Assembly: GCA_034519515.1 (NCBI GenBank)
Contig: JAXHOK010000054.1
Span: 62,001-126,000 of the forward strand
Source of the DNA: Arcicella sp034519515
GTDB taxonomy: Bacteria; Bacteroidota; Bacteroidia; Cytophagales; Spirosomataceae
Length of the DNA: 64,000 nt
Direction: 5' to 3'
Shown here piece by piece: positions 33,527 to 42,837 of the stretch (position 1 is its first letter; each line of letters starts with the position of its first letter). Below the pieces are notes generated by a model. That model did no database searches. It had not been told where the DNA came from and was given only the letters and a program-made list of their open reading frames with translations. The translations under genes and the position numbers were made by a program.

Positions 33527-35001
33527 ATTCCCCCCAATTTAATTTCCTCAAAAACCCGTTTATCATCATAATTCCAAGACTGCCAATCTTTCTTTTGGTA
33601 TTTATTTTTGAATTTCAATAGTTGATTATCAATGAATTCTCTTTGTGAAAAAATAGGAGTAGAACTGTATTCAGTGTAGTCTCTAATTTGCGTAGATAAA
33701 TCAACTTTCGGGTTATTCAGTAAGGATTGTAATTCGGGTAGAACGGTATCACTCAAATTCATTAAATAGACCACATCCGTAACTTGGGCAACATTGATAT
33801 TATATTTTGCAATCATTCTATCCCAATTAATTAAACTACTGATTATCAATACAGTATAAGTAATCCAGACATTTTTGCGAAGTAAAAACCAAATCGTTTT
33901 TAGCTCTTTGACTTTCCAAAAGGTGGTGATAAGTCCCGCCAGTGTCATCAGCAAATATACATACACGCCAATACGCTTGTAGGTGAGTCCATATTGGTCA
34001 ATATAGATTTGATTTTTGTGGATAATTCCCAATAATAAAAGTCCATTTTGGAAAATCCAAACGTAGGTGAGTCTTACCAATAATTGATTTTTAACATAAA
34101 AATTTTGATTCGCTCGGAAGTAATACAGGATAATTCCGATGGCTAATAAAATACTAAATATTAGCGTATTAACTCCTTCATGCACGTATTTTGAATAATC
34201 CATGCCATCGGGAAGTTTTTTACCCGAAAGAATAAAAGAAAAATCAAAAATCAGATAAAAAAGCAAAAGAGCATTCAACATCACCAAAAGAATTACGCCT
34301 TTTTTATTCTCCAATTTCAAAGCAATAAAATCAAAATTTTGCTTCATTTTTAATTTTATCCTCGTAAGAATATCCGTTTTTGAAGCATCCCATTTGAGAG
34401 TTTCTTCATTGCCAAAAGGATTAAAAAAGCCCGTCAGCATAATCCAGCCTACGAAAGTGAAAGAAATTAGGCTCAAAGAAATATTGATTTTGGGAATTTT
34501 GATAAGGTCGGCAAAAACTGGGTTTGCCGAAGCATACAGAGCATAAAATACCAAAGTAATCGTTAGCGGAATAATATAAACCGAAGCCGTTTTGAATGAA
34601 AATACGCCCTTCGATTTTGGAGCTTTGGAGTCGGTTAAATCAATCAAATATTTAATGGTATGCGTAAAATAGGGAATCACCATTGACAATAATCCATGCA
34701 AAGCCGACACATACACGGACGAGACGGGACTATACGTGAAACCAATCACCAAAATCATGGAAGCAATATGGGCAATAATTGCCAACTGTGAATGATGCCA
34801 AACAATCATTAAAGCCGTCAAGAACGCCCCCAAAGCGGATATTTGCCAATTTCTATTTCTCAATAGTGTGGGATTTATTACCCCAGAAAAAGTTAATAAA
34901 AATCCATTGAAAATTAGAAAGTTAATACCCGCCGTTTGTTGATAAAACAGACAGCTATACGCCACAATGGCGAAAAAGAGGAAGATGTTTTTGAGTTTCA
35001 T
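33523..35001 (-). CDS. DUF4173 family membrane protein
   Basis: A 492-residue polytopic membrane protein with about ten hydrophobic segments, then a soluble C-terminal tail (about 400-492). The YVHEGVNTLIFSILLAIGI segment and the later NGLLLLGIIHKNQIYIDQYGLTYKRIGVY are DUF4173 hallmarks. The C-terminal part ends QSWNYDDKRVFEEIKLGGI. Function is unknown; the family is often next to CreD and small winged-helix regulators in Bacteroidota, which suggests an envelope-stress system. It overlaps the next gene by 4 bp. Confidence 0.85.
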   Translation of the reverse strand: MKLKNIFLFFAIVAYSCLFYQQTAGINFLIFNGFLLTFSGVINPTLLRNRNWQISALGAFLTALMIVWHHSQLAIIAHIASMILVIGFTYSPVSSVYVSALHGLLSMVIPYFTHTIKYLIDLTDSKAPKSKGVFSFKTASVYIIPLTITLVFYALYASANPVFADLIKIPKINISLSLISFTFVGWIMLTGFFNPFGNEETLKWDASKTDILTRIKLKMKQNFDFIALKLENKKGVILLVMLNALLLFYLIFDFSFILSGKKLPDGMDYSKYVHEGVNTLIFSILLAIGIILYYFRANQNFYVKNQLLVRLTYVWIFQNGLLLLGIIHKNQIYIDQYGLTYKRIGVYVYLLMTLAGLITTFWKVKELKTIWFLLRKNVWITYTVLIISSLINWDRMIAKYNINVAQVTDVVYLMNLSDTVLPELQSLLNNPKVDLSTQIRDYTEYSSTPIFSQREFIDNQLLKFKNKYQKKDWQSWNYDDKRVFEEIKLGGI

Positions 35002-35030
35002 GTTGGTTGATTTTAGTTTATTTGAGTTTT

Positions 35031-35119
35031 GTCATCCCGACGTAGGAGGGAACTGGATTATGAAATCATAAATCACACTTTTAGGTATTCAAATCAGTTC
35101 CCTGCTACGTCGGGATGAC
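35031..35119. repeat. 89-bp inverted repeat (GTCATCCCGACGTAG family)
   Basis: Arms 35031-35055 and 35095-35119, beginning GTCATCCCGACGTAG, match with one mismatch in 25. It lies in the gap between the DUF4173 gene and the winged-helix regulator. The arm core CGTAG-AGGGAA resembles that of the 58-bp palindrome at 3738. Confidence 0.7.
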
Positions 35120-35201
35120 AGGTAAATCAATGTATGTTTCACAAATTACTTTGAAACACAAAGTATAATTTTATTAAAAAAGTCTATTTAAAGACTTAAA
35201 A

Positions 35202-35225
35202 TTACGGACTGGCAGTCCGTGTTAC
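35202..35225. repeat. inverted copy of the GACTGCCAGTC repeat
   Basis: ACGGACTGGCAGTCCGTGTT is the reverse complement of the unit at 33092-33115 with one change. It overlaps the last codon region of the winged-helix gene. Confidence 0.5.
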
Positions 35226-35518
35226 ATACCCTTAATCAACGCCTCCAAAGCGTTCAAATGTTCTTGAAAAGCCTGTTTGCCCTCGCTGGTGGCTTGAAAA
35301 GAGGTGTTTGGTCTTTTGCCAATGAAGGCTTTTCTTACTTGAATATATTTCTCTTTTTCCAATGCCGTGATGTGTGAGGCTAAATTGCCGTCAGTAACGT
35401 TGAGGGTATCTTTCAAATCGCCAAAATCCACCCAGTCGTGAACCATCAGGATAGACATTATGCCCAACCGTACACGATTTTCAAAGGATTTATTGATGTC
35501 AGCGATTAAATTTTTCAT
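35222..35518 (-). CDS. winged-helix transcriptional regulator (HTH_34 type)
   Basis: A 98-residue MarR-like winged-helix regulator. The recognition region is DLKDTLNVTDGNLASHITALEKEKYIQVRKAF (about 35-66), with the wing around GKRPNTSFQATSEGKQAF. Members of this small family usually sit beside a membrane protein and CreD/DUF4173, as here, and presumably control that cluster. It is preceded by the membrane-protein gene at 35705 and a 164-bp inverted-repeat element. No operator could be assigned. Confidence 0.88.
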   Translation of the reverse strand: MKNLIADINKSFENRVRLGIMSILMVHDWVDFGDLKDTLNVTDGNLASHITALEKEKYIQVRKAFIGKRPNTSFQATSEGKQAFQEHLNALEALIKGM

Positions 35519-35537
35519 TTTATTTTACTGTATGTAG

Positions 35538-35701
35538 TTGGCACGCAGATAACGCAGATGCCTACGGCAACGCAGATTTTCACAGATTTTATTATTCTAC
35601 TTCGTTTTTATATTCAAGTATTTTTTTAGATAAGTGCAGAAAGTGCATTAAATCAAAAATAAAATCAGCGTTACGAAGTATCTGTGTCATCTCCGTGCCA
35701 A
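35538..35701. repeat. 164-bp inverted-repeat element (GCAGAT family)
   Basis: Ends 35538-35559 and 35680-35701 are inverted with three mismatches in 22, beginning TTGGCACGCAGAT. The inner part contains AGATACTTCGTAACGC (as reverse complement), also found at 3633-3648. It fills the gap between the regulator and membrane-protein genes. Confidence 0.55.
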
Positions 35702-35704
35702 AAA

Positions 35705-36316
35705 TCAACTCTCATACTTCCGATACATAATCACCCCATACGCAATATGCAACACTCCAAAACCCAAAGACCAAAACATTAAACCTATTCGCCATTCGTC
35801 TAATAAACCGCAAGCCAAGCCCAACACTACCTCTATATATCCCAAATATTTTACATCATCATAAGTATATTTTGAGGCGTTGATTAATGCCAAACCGTAG
35901 AAAACCAATGTCGCAGAATCTATCAAATGTGGGGCGTGTTGCAATAATATCAAACAGAAAAAACCACCAGCCACCAAGGGAACAGCCATATTGACCAATA
36001 ATCTTCTGGAAGTATTATCCCACAATCTCAAACCCTTTTTCTTAGCGTGTCTTGCCGTGAAAAAAAAAGCAAAAATTAAGGAGAACGTCAAAACCAAAAT
36101 ACCATCAATCACGATGAAACGCAATAAAGATAGATTCTCCAAAAGGTTTAAATATTCGCTTGGGTTGTCTTGCAAGATGCGGTCGTAAGCGATGTATGCA
36201 CCCACAAGGGCAAACATCCCAGCAAATACGCCCGACAGTCCGCTTAATGAAATAAATCGAGAAGAACGTTCCATCAACGAACGTATTTCTGTAAGGTCTT
36301 GAAGATGTTGTTCCAT
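35705..36316 (-). CDS. hypothetical membrane protein linked to a winged-helix regulator
   Basis: A 203-residue protein with a soluble N-terminal helix (MEQHLQDLTEIRSLMERSS) and about six hydrophobic segments. The opening EIRSLMERSSRFISLSGLSGV is characteristic of a Bacteroidota family encoded with the HTH_34 regulator next to it. Function is unknown; the pair may form a membrane sensor and transcription factor. It is transcribed in the same direction as the regulator, but the repeat element separates them. The start at 36316 follows an AT-rich region shared with the Lrp gene upstream. Confidence 0.75.
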   Translation of the reverse strand: MEQHLQDLTEIRSLMERSSRFISLSGLSGVFAGMFALVGAYIAYDRILQDNPSEYLNLLENLSLLRFIVIDGILVLTFSLIFAFFFTARHAKKKGLRLWDNTSRRLLVNMAVPLVAGGFFCLILLQHAPHLIDSATLVFYGLALINASKYTYDDVKYLGYIEVVLGLACGLLDEWRIGLMFWSLGFGVLHIAYGVIMYRKYES

Positions 36317-36460
36317 ATTTTCAAATTACTTTGTGATGCAAAGTAAAATTACAAAAAAATAAGATGCAAACATTTCACGATTTATTTTACATCGGTATGA
36401 CCATCAATATTGTAAATTTTTATCAATCAATGGTCAAAAGTTGTAAAATCAGTTCTTTCA

Positions 36461-36919
36461 TTACAAGGGTATCACTGTCGTACTCTTCACTTCCGACATC
36501 ACAAAGGAACTACTGATGTGGGCAACACTCTGTAAATCAGAGAGTTTCTTCTGATAAAATTCATTATAGGCACTCATATCTTTCACAATTACTTTCAATA
36601 AATAATCAAAACTGCCCGAAATTACACTGCATTCTATCACTTCTGGAAATTGCTTTATGGCTTGTTCAAACTCTTCAAAATGGTTTTTTTGCTGTTTATC
36701 CAACGTAATATTACAGTAAACTAACATCGGATTTCCCAACTTTTTTTTGTTTAAAATGGTAACGTATTTTTCAATTACTCCCTCCTGCTCCAATCGTTTG
36801 ATACGGTCGTGGGTGGGAGTCATCGAAAGATTAATCTTCTGCGAGATTTCTTTAAGGGTAAATTGTGCATTTTCTTGAAGTAATTGCAAAATACGAATAT
36901 CAGAAGCGTCTAAGTTCAT
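36461..36919 (-). CDS. Lrp/AsnC-family transcriptional regulator
   Basis: A 152-residue feast/famine regulator: an N-terminal winged helix-turn-helix (MNLDASDIRILQLLQENAQF, then LKEISQKINLSMTPTHDRIKRLEQEG) and a C-terminal AsnC ligand-binding (RAM) domain with IECSVISGSFDYLLKVIVKDMSAYNEF. It is divergent from alanine dehydrogenase (219 bp between), the usual arrangement for an amino-acid-responsive regulator of ald. An imperfect inverted repeat at 36961-36997 could be its operator. Confidence 0.92.
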   Translation of the reverse strand: MNLDASDIRILQLLQENAQFTLKEISQKINLSMTPTHDRIKRLEQEGVIEKYVTILNKKKLGNPMLVYCNITLDKQQKNHFEEFEQAIKQFPEVIECSVISGSFDYLLKVIVKDMSAYNEFYQKKLSDLQSVAHISSSFVMSEVKSTTVIPL

Positions 36920-36960
36920 CAGAAAAATTTACTTTTTAGGAATGAGTTTTTAGGTATTTT

Positions 36961-36997
36961 TAGTAATATTTTCTGTAAATATCGTAAAATATTAGTA
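36961..36997. promoter_or_regulatory. candidate Lrp operator between lrp and ald
   Basis: TAGTAATATTTT 36961-36972 and AAAATATTAGTA 36986-36997 form an inverted repeat with one mismatch around a 13-nt spacer. Its position between divergent lrp and ald fits autoregulation and ald control. A TAATTTTG (TAnnTTTG type) at 37044-37051 is a weak ald promoter candidate. Confidence 0.4.
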
Positions 36998-37138
36998 TAA
37001 TTCCTTTTTATTTTCATTTTTACAAAATGATTTTCTGTTTAGTTAATTTTGTTCATCACTTCATTAATGAATAGGGTAAAGGGGAGTTGGAAAAGATAAT
37101 AGTTTTTCAAAATCCCTTAAACCCAAAATCCCGAAAAA

Positions 37139-38311
37139 ATGATTATTGGCGTTCCCAAAGAGATTAAAAATAATGAAAACCGTGTGGCTCTAACGCCCGC
37201 TGGTGTGTCAGAATTCAAGAAAAATGGTCATGCTGTGTACGTACAGACACAGGCTGGGGCTGGAAGTGGTTTTTCGGATGAAGAATATGTGAAAGCTGGT
37301 GCTGCGATTTTACCTAACATCGAAGAAACCTATGCTATTGCCGATATGATTTGTAAAGTAAAAGAGCCAATAGCTTCTGAGTATTCTTTAATCAAGGAAA
37401 ATCAATTGTTATTCACTTACTTTCACTTTGCTTCTTCGGAAGAGTTGACCCACGCCATGATTGAGCGTAAAGCGATTTGTTTGGCGTATGAAACCGTAGA
37501 AAAAATTGATAGAAGTTTGCCATTGTTAGTACCAATGTCGGAAGTGGCGGGTAGTATGGCGATTCAAGAAGGAGCAAAATATTTAGAAAAACCAATGGGT
37601 GGACGTGGTATTTTGTTGGGTGGTGTGGCAGGTGTGAAACCCGCAAATGTATTGGTTCTGGGCGGTGGAATTGTGGGAACGCAATCGGCAAAAATGGCAG
37701 CAGGTTTGGGTGCAAACGTAACGATTATGGACGTAAGTTTACCTCGTTTACGTTATCTGGAAGATGTGATGCCAGCCAATGTTGATACTGTAATGTCTAA
37801 TGAATACAACATCCGTGAAGCCATTAAATTGTCAGATTTAATTATTGGGGCGGTGTTGATTCCAGGGGCAAAAGCTCCACATTTGATTACGAGAGAAATG
37901 TTAAAAGAAATGCGTCCAGGAACGGTTTTGGTGGATGTGGCAGTTGATCAGGGTGGTTGTATTGAAACTTGTAAACCAACAACCCACGAAAATCCAACTT
38001 TTGAAATTGATGGGATTGTTCATTATTGCGTAGCGAATATGCCAGGAGCGGTTCCATATACTTCAACTTTGGCATTAACCAACGCAACTTTACCTTATGC
38101 TTTACAATTAGCTAATAAAGGTTGGAAAAAAGCGTGCGTAGAAAATGACGAATTAGCAAAAGGATTAAACGTAGTAAGTGGTGAAGTAGTCTATAAAGGC
38201 GTTTCTGATGCTTGGGGCTTGCCTTTAAGTGATGTTAAACAAATGGTTATTAATTTCATAACTACTTGCTTTTTACAGCATTTTATACCTGTATATTTGA
38301 ATTGTGTTTAG
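37139..38311 (+). CDS. ald: alanine dehydrogenase
   Basis: NAD-dependent interconversion of L-alanine and pyruvate plus ammonia. It has Lys75 (CKVKEP) and His96 (TYFHFAS) at the catalytic positions, a Rossmann loop LVLGGGIVGTQSAKMAAGLGA and the catalytic Asp in DVAVDQGG. The 390-residue length is about 20 more than usual: after GVSDAWGLPLSDVKQ the C-terminus MVINFITTCFLQHF departs from the family, so either this lineage has an extension or the last codons come from a frameshift near 38235. It is divergent from its likely Lrp-type regulator. A terminator follows. Confidence 0.93.
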   Translation: MIIGVPKEIKNNENRVALTPAGVSEFKKNGHAVYVQTQAGAGSGFSDEEYVKAGAAILPNIEETYAIADMICKVKEPIASEYSLIKENQLLFTYFHFASSEELTHAMIERKAICLAYETVEKIDRSLPLLVPMSEVAGSMAIQEGAKYLEKPMGGRGILLGGVAGVKPANVLVLGGGIVGTQSAKMAAGLGANVTIMDVSLPRLRYLEDVMPANVDTVMSNEYNIREAIKLSDLIIGAVLIPGAKAPHLITREMLKEMRPGTVLVDVAVDQGGCIETCKPTTHENPTFEIDGIVHYCVANMPGAVPYTSTLALTNATLPYALQLANKGWKKACVENDELAKGLNVVSGEVVYKGVSDAWGLPLSDVKQMVINFITTCFLQHFIPVYLNCV

Positions 38312-38355
38312 CCCCGTGCTAAGCAAAAATATTAAATAGTGGTTAGGTATTAAGC

Positions 38356-38392
38356 AAAATCCGTCATTTCTAATGTCGGATTTTCTGTTTTT
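38356..38392 (+). terminator. terminator after ald
   Basis: AAAATCCG 38356-38363 pairs with CGGATTTT 38377-38384, followed by CTGTTTTT. It lies 45 bp past the ald stop. Confidence 0.65.
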
Positions 38393-38420
38393 ATGTCTTT
38401 ACGGGACTTATGGTGTCTGA

Positions 38421-38488
38421 ACCCTCCCGGGGAAAAAAAAAGAAGGCTAAAGGGGAGGGGTCCGGGCGGGGGGGGCCCCGGACCGCCC
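38421..38488. other. anomalous homopolymer/GC-rich stretch, possible assembly join
   Basis: In otherwise AT-rich DNA this segment contains an A9 run, GGGGAGGGG and a G9/C4 block with inverted GGTCCGGG / CCCGGACC. It borders the frameshifted barrel gene. It looks like low-quality or gap-filled sequence rather than biology. Confidence 0.5.
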
Positions 38489-39616
38489 TCAAAAATGCTT
38501 CAGCGATGAAGAAGTAAATATTTTGTTGTCCGTTGCCCGAAACCGTAATCTACTCTAAGGTTCACATTCTCTTTTCGATTAATCTTAAATCGTAAACCTC
38601 CGCCATAACTTGGCATTTTAGGTTGCTCAACTCAAAGCCCTCCATGGTATTACTGAAATACTTCCTACCCCTGCAAAACCCACAATCCCCCAACGTTTCA
38701 AGAGTTGTAAGCGATATTCTGCTTGGAGAGCCAACAGATTTTTATCTCGATAACTTCCTTGAAAATAGCCCCGCATTATCATTTCACCGCCCATTTGTGC
38801 CAATTCATTGAAAGGAACATTTCCGTTGGATAAATATCCAAAACCTTGAAATGCCAGCACATCTTGACGTTTGGGGAAAGGTTTAAGGTAAGTACGTGCA
38901 TCAAACTGCCAGCGATTGAAGGTGTGCGTGCTACCCGTGAGATTGCCATGCGTTGAATAAATCAATTGTGTGAATAAACCTTTTGAGGGATTTAATATAT
39001 TATCTCGACTATCGAAAAGATAAGAAATATTCAACCCCGAAACTACTGAACCATTATTCCCTTCAATATTCGCAGTTTCCAACATTCCATTAGTTTTCGA
39101 TTCCACGTTGAACATATTAAAATACCGCCAACCTAAACCCACAAAACTGTTTTTACCAATTTTTCGATATGTTACATTATCAAATCTGAAATAGTTACAA
39201 ATCACAACTTCGCTTTTATTCATATCAATATCATTCCCAATTCCATAGAAAGTGAGTGGAAATCGGCTGAAGCCTAAATAGCCTATGATGTAATATTTTT
39301 CTTGATTTGTGAAAATTTGATATTGTGAACGAAGTAAATAACTACCATTCAAGGAATATTGAAAAGAAGCATTTACATTTGAAACCCGTGTGAGACTATC
39401 ATCTGTTTTGCCCAATTTATAAAAGCGTTTGATACCCGCCCCAATCACAATATCAGTTTCGGGCATATAAAAAGCAAAGGGTGAAATGATGTATTTGGGC
39501 GAAGTAAAAAAGCGAACAATTTTAGAGTTTTTAAATCGTGTAGAGTCCTCAATATCAGTGGCTTGTGCCTGAATTGATTGTATTAATAGGTATGCAATTA
39601 GGAGAACTTTTTTCAT
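38489..39616 (-). pseudogene. BamA/D15-like outer-membrane barrel gene with C-terminal frameshifts
   Basis: The intact frame (39616 to 38627, 329 residues) has a signal peptide (MKKVLLIAYLLIQSIQAQA) and beta-barrel strands of the surface-antigen/D15 family (YLFDSRDNILNPSKGLFTQL, MGGEMIMRGYFQGSYRDKN). It stops abruptly after GFAGVGSIS. Reading on with single-base corrections recovers NTMEGFELSNLK, then MPSYGGGLRFKIN, then NIYFFIAEAF, the expected barrel end with terminal Phe at about 38489. Four indels, each in a short homopolymer (TT, AAAA, GGG, TTTTT), separate these pieces. Sequence error next to the abnormal GC-rich stretch is more likely than decay, but both remain possible. Confidence 0.75.
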
Positions 39617-39687
39617 GATTTATATTTATGAACCTGTTTAAACTTGTGAACACCAGCCACGAATATAATGCCAATAACCTTCAATAA

Positions 39688-41013
39688 TTACCAAAACTTC
39701 ACCCCCGCCAAACGATTCATTTCTAATTTTGCCAGGGACATCTGATATTGATATTGCAATTGCGTAAATTGAGCATCTTGCAAAGCTGTTTGTGCCGCCT
39801 CAATTTCTATATTAGTCAATACACCATTTTTATAACGAATATTGGCTAAGTTCAGTGCATATTGAGCTTGTTTGACATTTTCCTGAGATAAATCTAACTT
39901 ACTTTTTGCCGTGTTATAATCATTTTGAGCCGCTTCCAAATCTCTTTTCAAAGTTTGATTGGTTACATCGACTGAATATTTCAACATTTCACGGTTCAAT
40001 TTAGCAATCTCGGTTTGGTGAGCCCCACGGTGTCCAGTATAGACAGGTATCGTCAATTTTACCCCCACGACAGAGTTTAACTTGAAATCGTCCGTAATGG
40101 CAGGCGTTTCCCCATTGATTCTGGGTAAATATCCGTTTCTGATTCCCACTTGGGCATTGGCGGCAAGTGTGGGCAATGAACTCATTTGGGCAATTTTTAC
40201 GTCACGCTCTGCAATTAAATCTCTATTTTTCAAGGCTTTCAAATCATAATTACTGGTCTGTGCTTGCGTGGTGGCAGTTTCTACAGATAAATCTGCCGTT
40301 CCAGTATTGAAATCTATTCCCGTAGGAATCATGCCGTGAGCATCTTTTCCGATTAAAGAAGACAAATAAATTATCTGTCGTTCCAGTTGACTTTGTAAAT
40401 CGGTCAATCGACTTTCAGCATTTTTATACCGAACTTGAACCGATACTTGATCATAGTCCAAAGCATCGCCTTGTTTCAAACGACTACTAATAATTTTACC
40501 GTTATCATCCACTAATTTTAATTGCTCTTTCTGTACTTCAATGGCTTTCTGAGAAAAAATTATGCCGTAATAAAGACTGGCGACTTGATAAGCAAAAACG
40601 TTTTTCAAACCTTCGACACCCGTTTTTGCCAATTCTGTTTCCAATTTTGACCGTTCAATATTCACAAATTGCTTACCCCAATCATATATCACATAATTTC
40701 CCCCAATGTTGGCATTGTAATTCATATTGGGTTGAAATTGCAAGGTTGACGACACTCCGCCAAAGGCAAATTGTGCCTTCGCCACGGGATCAATCCGAAT
40801 TATCCCAATTTCGGTTTGTACGGTAGGCTTCAAAGCAGATTCTTGAATTTTGGTTCGGTAATCACTCATCAAAACGGTTTGCTGTTGCTCCTTAATTTTT
40901 GGGGCATAATCAATAGCCGAACGTATTAGCTGGTTAAGTGTTTCGTTGGTTTTTTCTTGTGCATAAGTTTGCACAGATAGGGAAAAAAGGATGGTTAAAT
41001 ATGTGTATTTCAT
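39688..41013 (-). CDS. TolC-family outer-membrane efflux protein
   Basis: Outer-membrane channel of a tripartite exporter, 441 residues with signal peptide (ending VQTYAQ). Two OEP repeats, each with long coiled-coil helices, are visible; typical landmarks are NYDLKALKNRDLIAERDVKIAQ and the C-terminal LANIRYKNGVLTNIEIEAAQT. It is the third gene of the emrA-emrB-tolC order on the minus strand, 208 bp after the MFS gene; that gap contains two hairpins (41060-41126 and 41138-41158). It presumably pairs with the adaptor and MFS pump upstream. Confidence 0.92.
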   Translation of the reverse strand: MKYTYLTILFSLSVQTYAQEKTNETLNQLIRSAIDYAPKIKEQQQTVLMSDYRTKIQESALKPTVQTEIGIIRIDPVAKAQFAFGGVSSTLQFQPNMNYNANIGGNYVIYDWGKQFVNIERSKLETELAKTGVEGLKNVFAYQVASLYYGIIFSQKAIEVQKEQLKLVDDNGKIISSRLKQGDALDYDQVSVQVRYKNAESRLTDLQSQLERQIIYLSSLIGKDAHGMIPTGIDFNTGTADLSVETATTQAQTSNYDLKALKNRDLIAERDVKIAQMSSLPTLAANAQVGIRNGYLPRINGETPAITDDFKLNSVVGVKLTIPVYTGHRGAHQTEIAKLNREMLKYSVDVTNQTLKRDLEAAQNDYNTAKSKLDLSQENVKQAQYALNLANIRYKNGVLTNIEIEAAQTALQDAQFTQLQYQYQMSLAKLEMNRLAGVKFW

Positions 41014-41059
41014 TAGTACAATGATTTGATTTTAATCAAAAAGTAAAAGGTAAAAAAAA

Positions 41060-41126
41060 CGCCTTTATTGGTGTTTTCACCAACAAGTCGGATTCCATTT
41101 TGTTGATAAAAACACCAACAAAGGCG
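41060..41126. repeat. 27-bp-arm inverted repeat in the efflux operon
   Basis: Arms 41060-41086 and 41100-41126 (CGCCTTTRTTGGTGTTTTYA type) pair with three or so mismatches around a 13-nt spacer, and each arm also contains TTGGTG...CACCAA. It lies between emrB and the tolC gene and could attenuate tolC transcription. Confidence 0.65.
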
Positions 41127-41137
41127 GTAAAAATGCT

Positions 41138-41158
41138 CCCCTCTCCACGGGAGAGGGG
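41138..41158. repeat. CCCCTCTCC/GGAGAGGGG hairpin
   Basis: Perfect 9-bp arms (41138-41146 and 41150-41158) with a 3-nt loop, followed by CTGGGGGTGAGGCT. This is a widely dispersed hairpin motif in bacterial genomes. Confidence 0.55.
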
Positions 41159-41221
41159 CTGGGGGTGAGGCTCTTTTGTGATTGCGACAAAATCTTTATA
41201 ATTCCGTGAAATTTTTAATTA

Positions 41222-42787
41222 TCAATGACTATCAGCAGCGGCTTTTGCTGCTTTAGCGGCTTCTTCGGGAGAAACTTTATCTCTCCTCAATAAAAAAATT
41301 AAAGGAAAAATGAGGATAAATAATATTGAAATTAATCTAAATGTGTCTAAATATGCCAAGTAATATGCTTGCTTTACCACTACTGCTTCCAACTGTTTGT
41401 ATGCCATTTGTGTCGCATCAAAAGCATTGCCCGTTACAGAGGTCACGTTACGAACGGCATTAGATAATCTTTCATTAAAAAGTGGATTGTCGGTGGACAT
41501 ATTTTCCATCAAATCTGAACGATGTTGTGCTGCCCTACTGGTGGCATAATTATTCGCCAAAGCAATCCCAAAAGCTCCTCCAAGTTGTCTAATCATATTA
41601 GTTAGGGAAATTGCCGCTGGATATTCTTGGGGTTTCAAGCCCGAAACTGCTTGGTTTATGAGCGGTAATTGCAACATTGCCACGCCAGTAACTCGGCATA
41701 ATTGCATCGGGAAAAAATCCCAACGTCCCATATCCGTAGTGGATGTTCCTGAGTAAAATCCGAAGAAAATAAAGAACAAAATACCTACTGCCATAAACGG
41801 AATTGGCGAAGCCCCCGCTCCCATTCTTTTACCAATAATGGGAAATAAAATCACTGCCGCAAAAGTGGGAAACATCAAAGATAAACCCGTTTCCAAAGCC
41901 GTGAATCCGTTGATTCTTTGCACCATAACGGGATAAACAAAAACGGAAGTAAATAAGCCAAAACCTGCAATCAGAGTCAAAAATGAAGCAATCGAGAACT
42001 TTTTATACCGAAAAATATTCAAATTCACTACTGGATGTTCGGTGGTTAATTGCCGCCAAATAAAGCCGATAATTCCCACAATTGCCATCAGTGAAATAAT
42101 AACTATTTGGCGAGATTCAAACCAATCTTCTGATTCTCCTTTTTCCAGTACGTACTGCAATGAACCTATGCCGATAATTAACAGTAAAATACCCAGGTAA
42201 TCAATCGTAATTTCTGATTTTCTCTTGCCTTCCCCTTCTTTTTTATCAATGTAAACAAAGGCTAAAATGGTGGCAATCAAACAAATAGGAATATTAACAT
42301 AAAAAATTTGAGACCAGTTATAATTTTCGATAATATAACCACCCACAACAGGACCCAGAGTTGGTCCAAGCACAATTCCCATACCGAACAAACCCGAGGC
42401 AATTCCTCGATCTTTGGGGTCGAAAGCATCGAATAAAATAGATTGCGAGGTCGATAATAATGCCCCTCCGCCAATTCCCTGCATAAATCGCCAGAAAACC
42501 AATTCCCAAAGCGATTCGGATGTTCCGCAGAAATAAGAGGCAATTCCGAAGATAATCATGGAAGTAATGTAGTAATTTTTACGCCCAAAATATTCTCCCA
42601 AAAAACCCGTCATGGGAATAATAATGACGTTGGCGATGGCATAAGACGTAATTACCCACGCAACATCCTCAATCGTAGCACCCAGTGAACCCGCCATTTG
42701 GGTAAGGGCTACGTTTACGATGGTGGTATCAAGCAACTCCATAATGGCTGCCGTGATGGTTGTTATTACGATGATATATTTCTTCAC
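41222..42787 (-). CDS. emrB: DHA2-family MFS multidrug transporter (EmrB/QacA type)
   Basis: Proton-driven drug exporter with 14 predicted membrane helices, 521 residues. The first helix carries the family motif LLDTTIVNVALTQMAGSLG; motif C-like GIVLGPTLGPVVGGYI lies near helix 5. The C-terminal tail EEAAKAAKAAADSH is charged. It works with the HlyD-type adaptor (43393) and the TolC-like protein (39688). Between adaptor and pump lies a four-helix-bundle gene and a 159-bp inverted repeat, which breaks the usual tight emrA-emrB spacing. Confidence 0.94.
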   Translation of the reverse strand: MKKYIIVITTITAAIMELLDTTIVNVALTQMAGSLGATIEDVAWVITSYAIANVIIIPMTGFLGEYFGRKNYYITSMIIFGIASYFCGTSESLWELVFWRFMQGIGGGALLSTSQSILFDAFDPKDRGIASGLFGMGIVLGPTLGPVVGGYIIENYNWSQIFYVNIPICLIATILAFVYIDKKEGEGKRKSEITIDYLGILLLIIGIGSLQYVLEKGESEDWFESRQIVIISLMAIVGIIGFIWRQLTTEHPVVNLNIFRYKKFSIASFLTLIAGFGLFTSVFVYPVMVQRINGFTALETGLSLMFPTFAAVILFPIIGKRMGAGASPIPFMAVGILFFIFFGFYSGTSTTDMGRWDFFPMQLCRVTGVAMLQLPLINQAVSGLKPQEYPAAISLTNMIRQLGGAFGIALANNYATSRAAQHRSDLMENMSTDNPLFNERLSNAVRNVTSVTGNAFDATQMAYKQLEAVVVKQAYYLAYLDTFRLISILFILIFPLIFLLRRDKVSPEEAAKAAKAAADSH

Positions 42788-42837
42788 TAATTAAAAATTA
42801 AAATGTAAAAATTAAAAATGTTAGCACTGCACTACGG

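Noticed and set aside
41138..41175. CRISPR-like or attachment site suggested by the CCCCTCTCC repeats
   Set aside because: Only one hairpin copy; it matches a common dispersed hairpin and has no spacer array.
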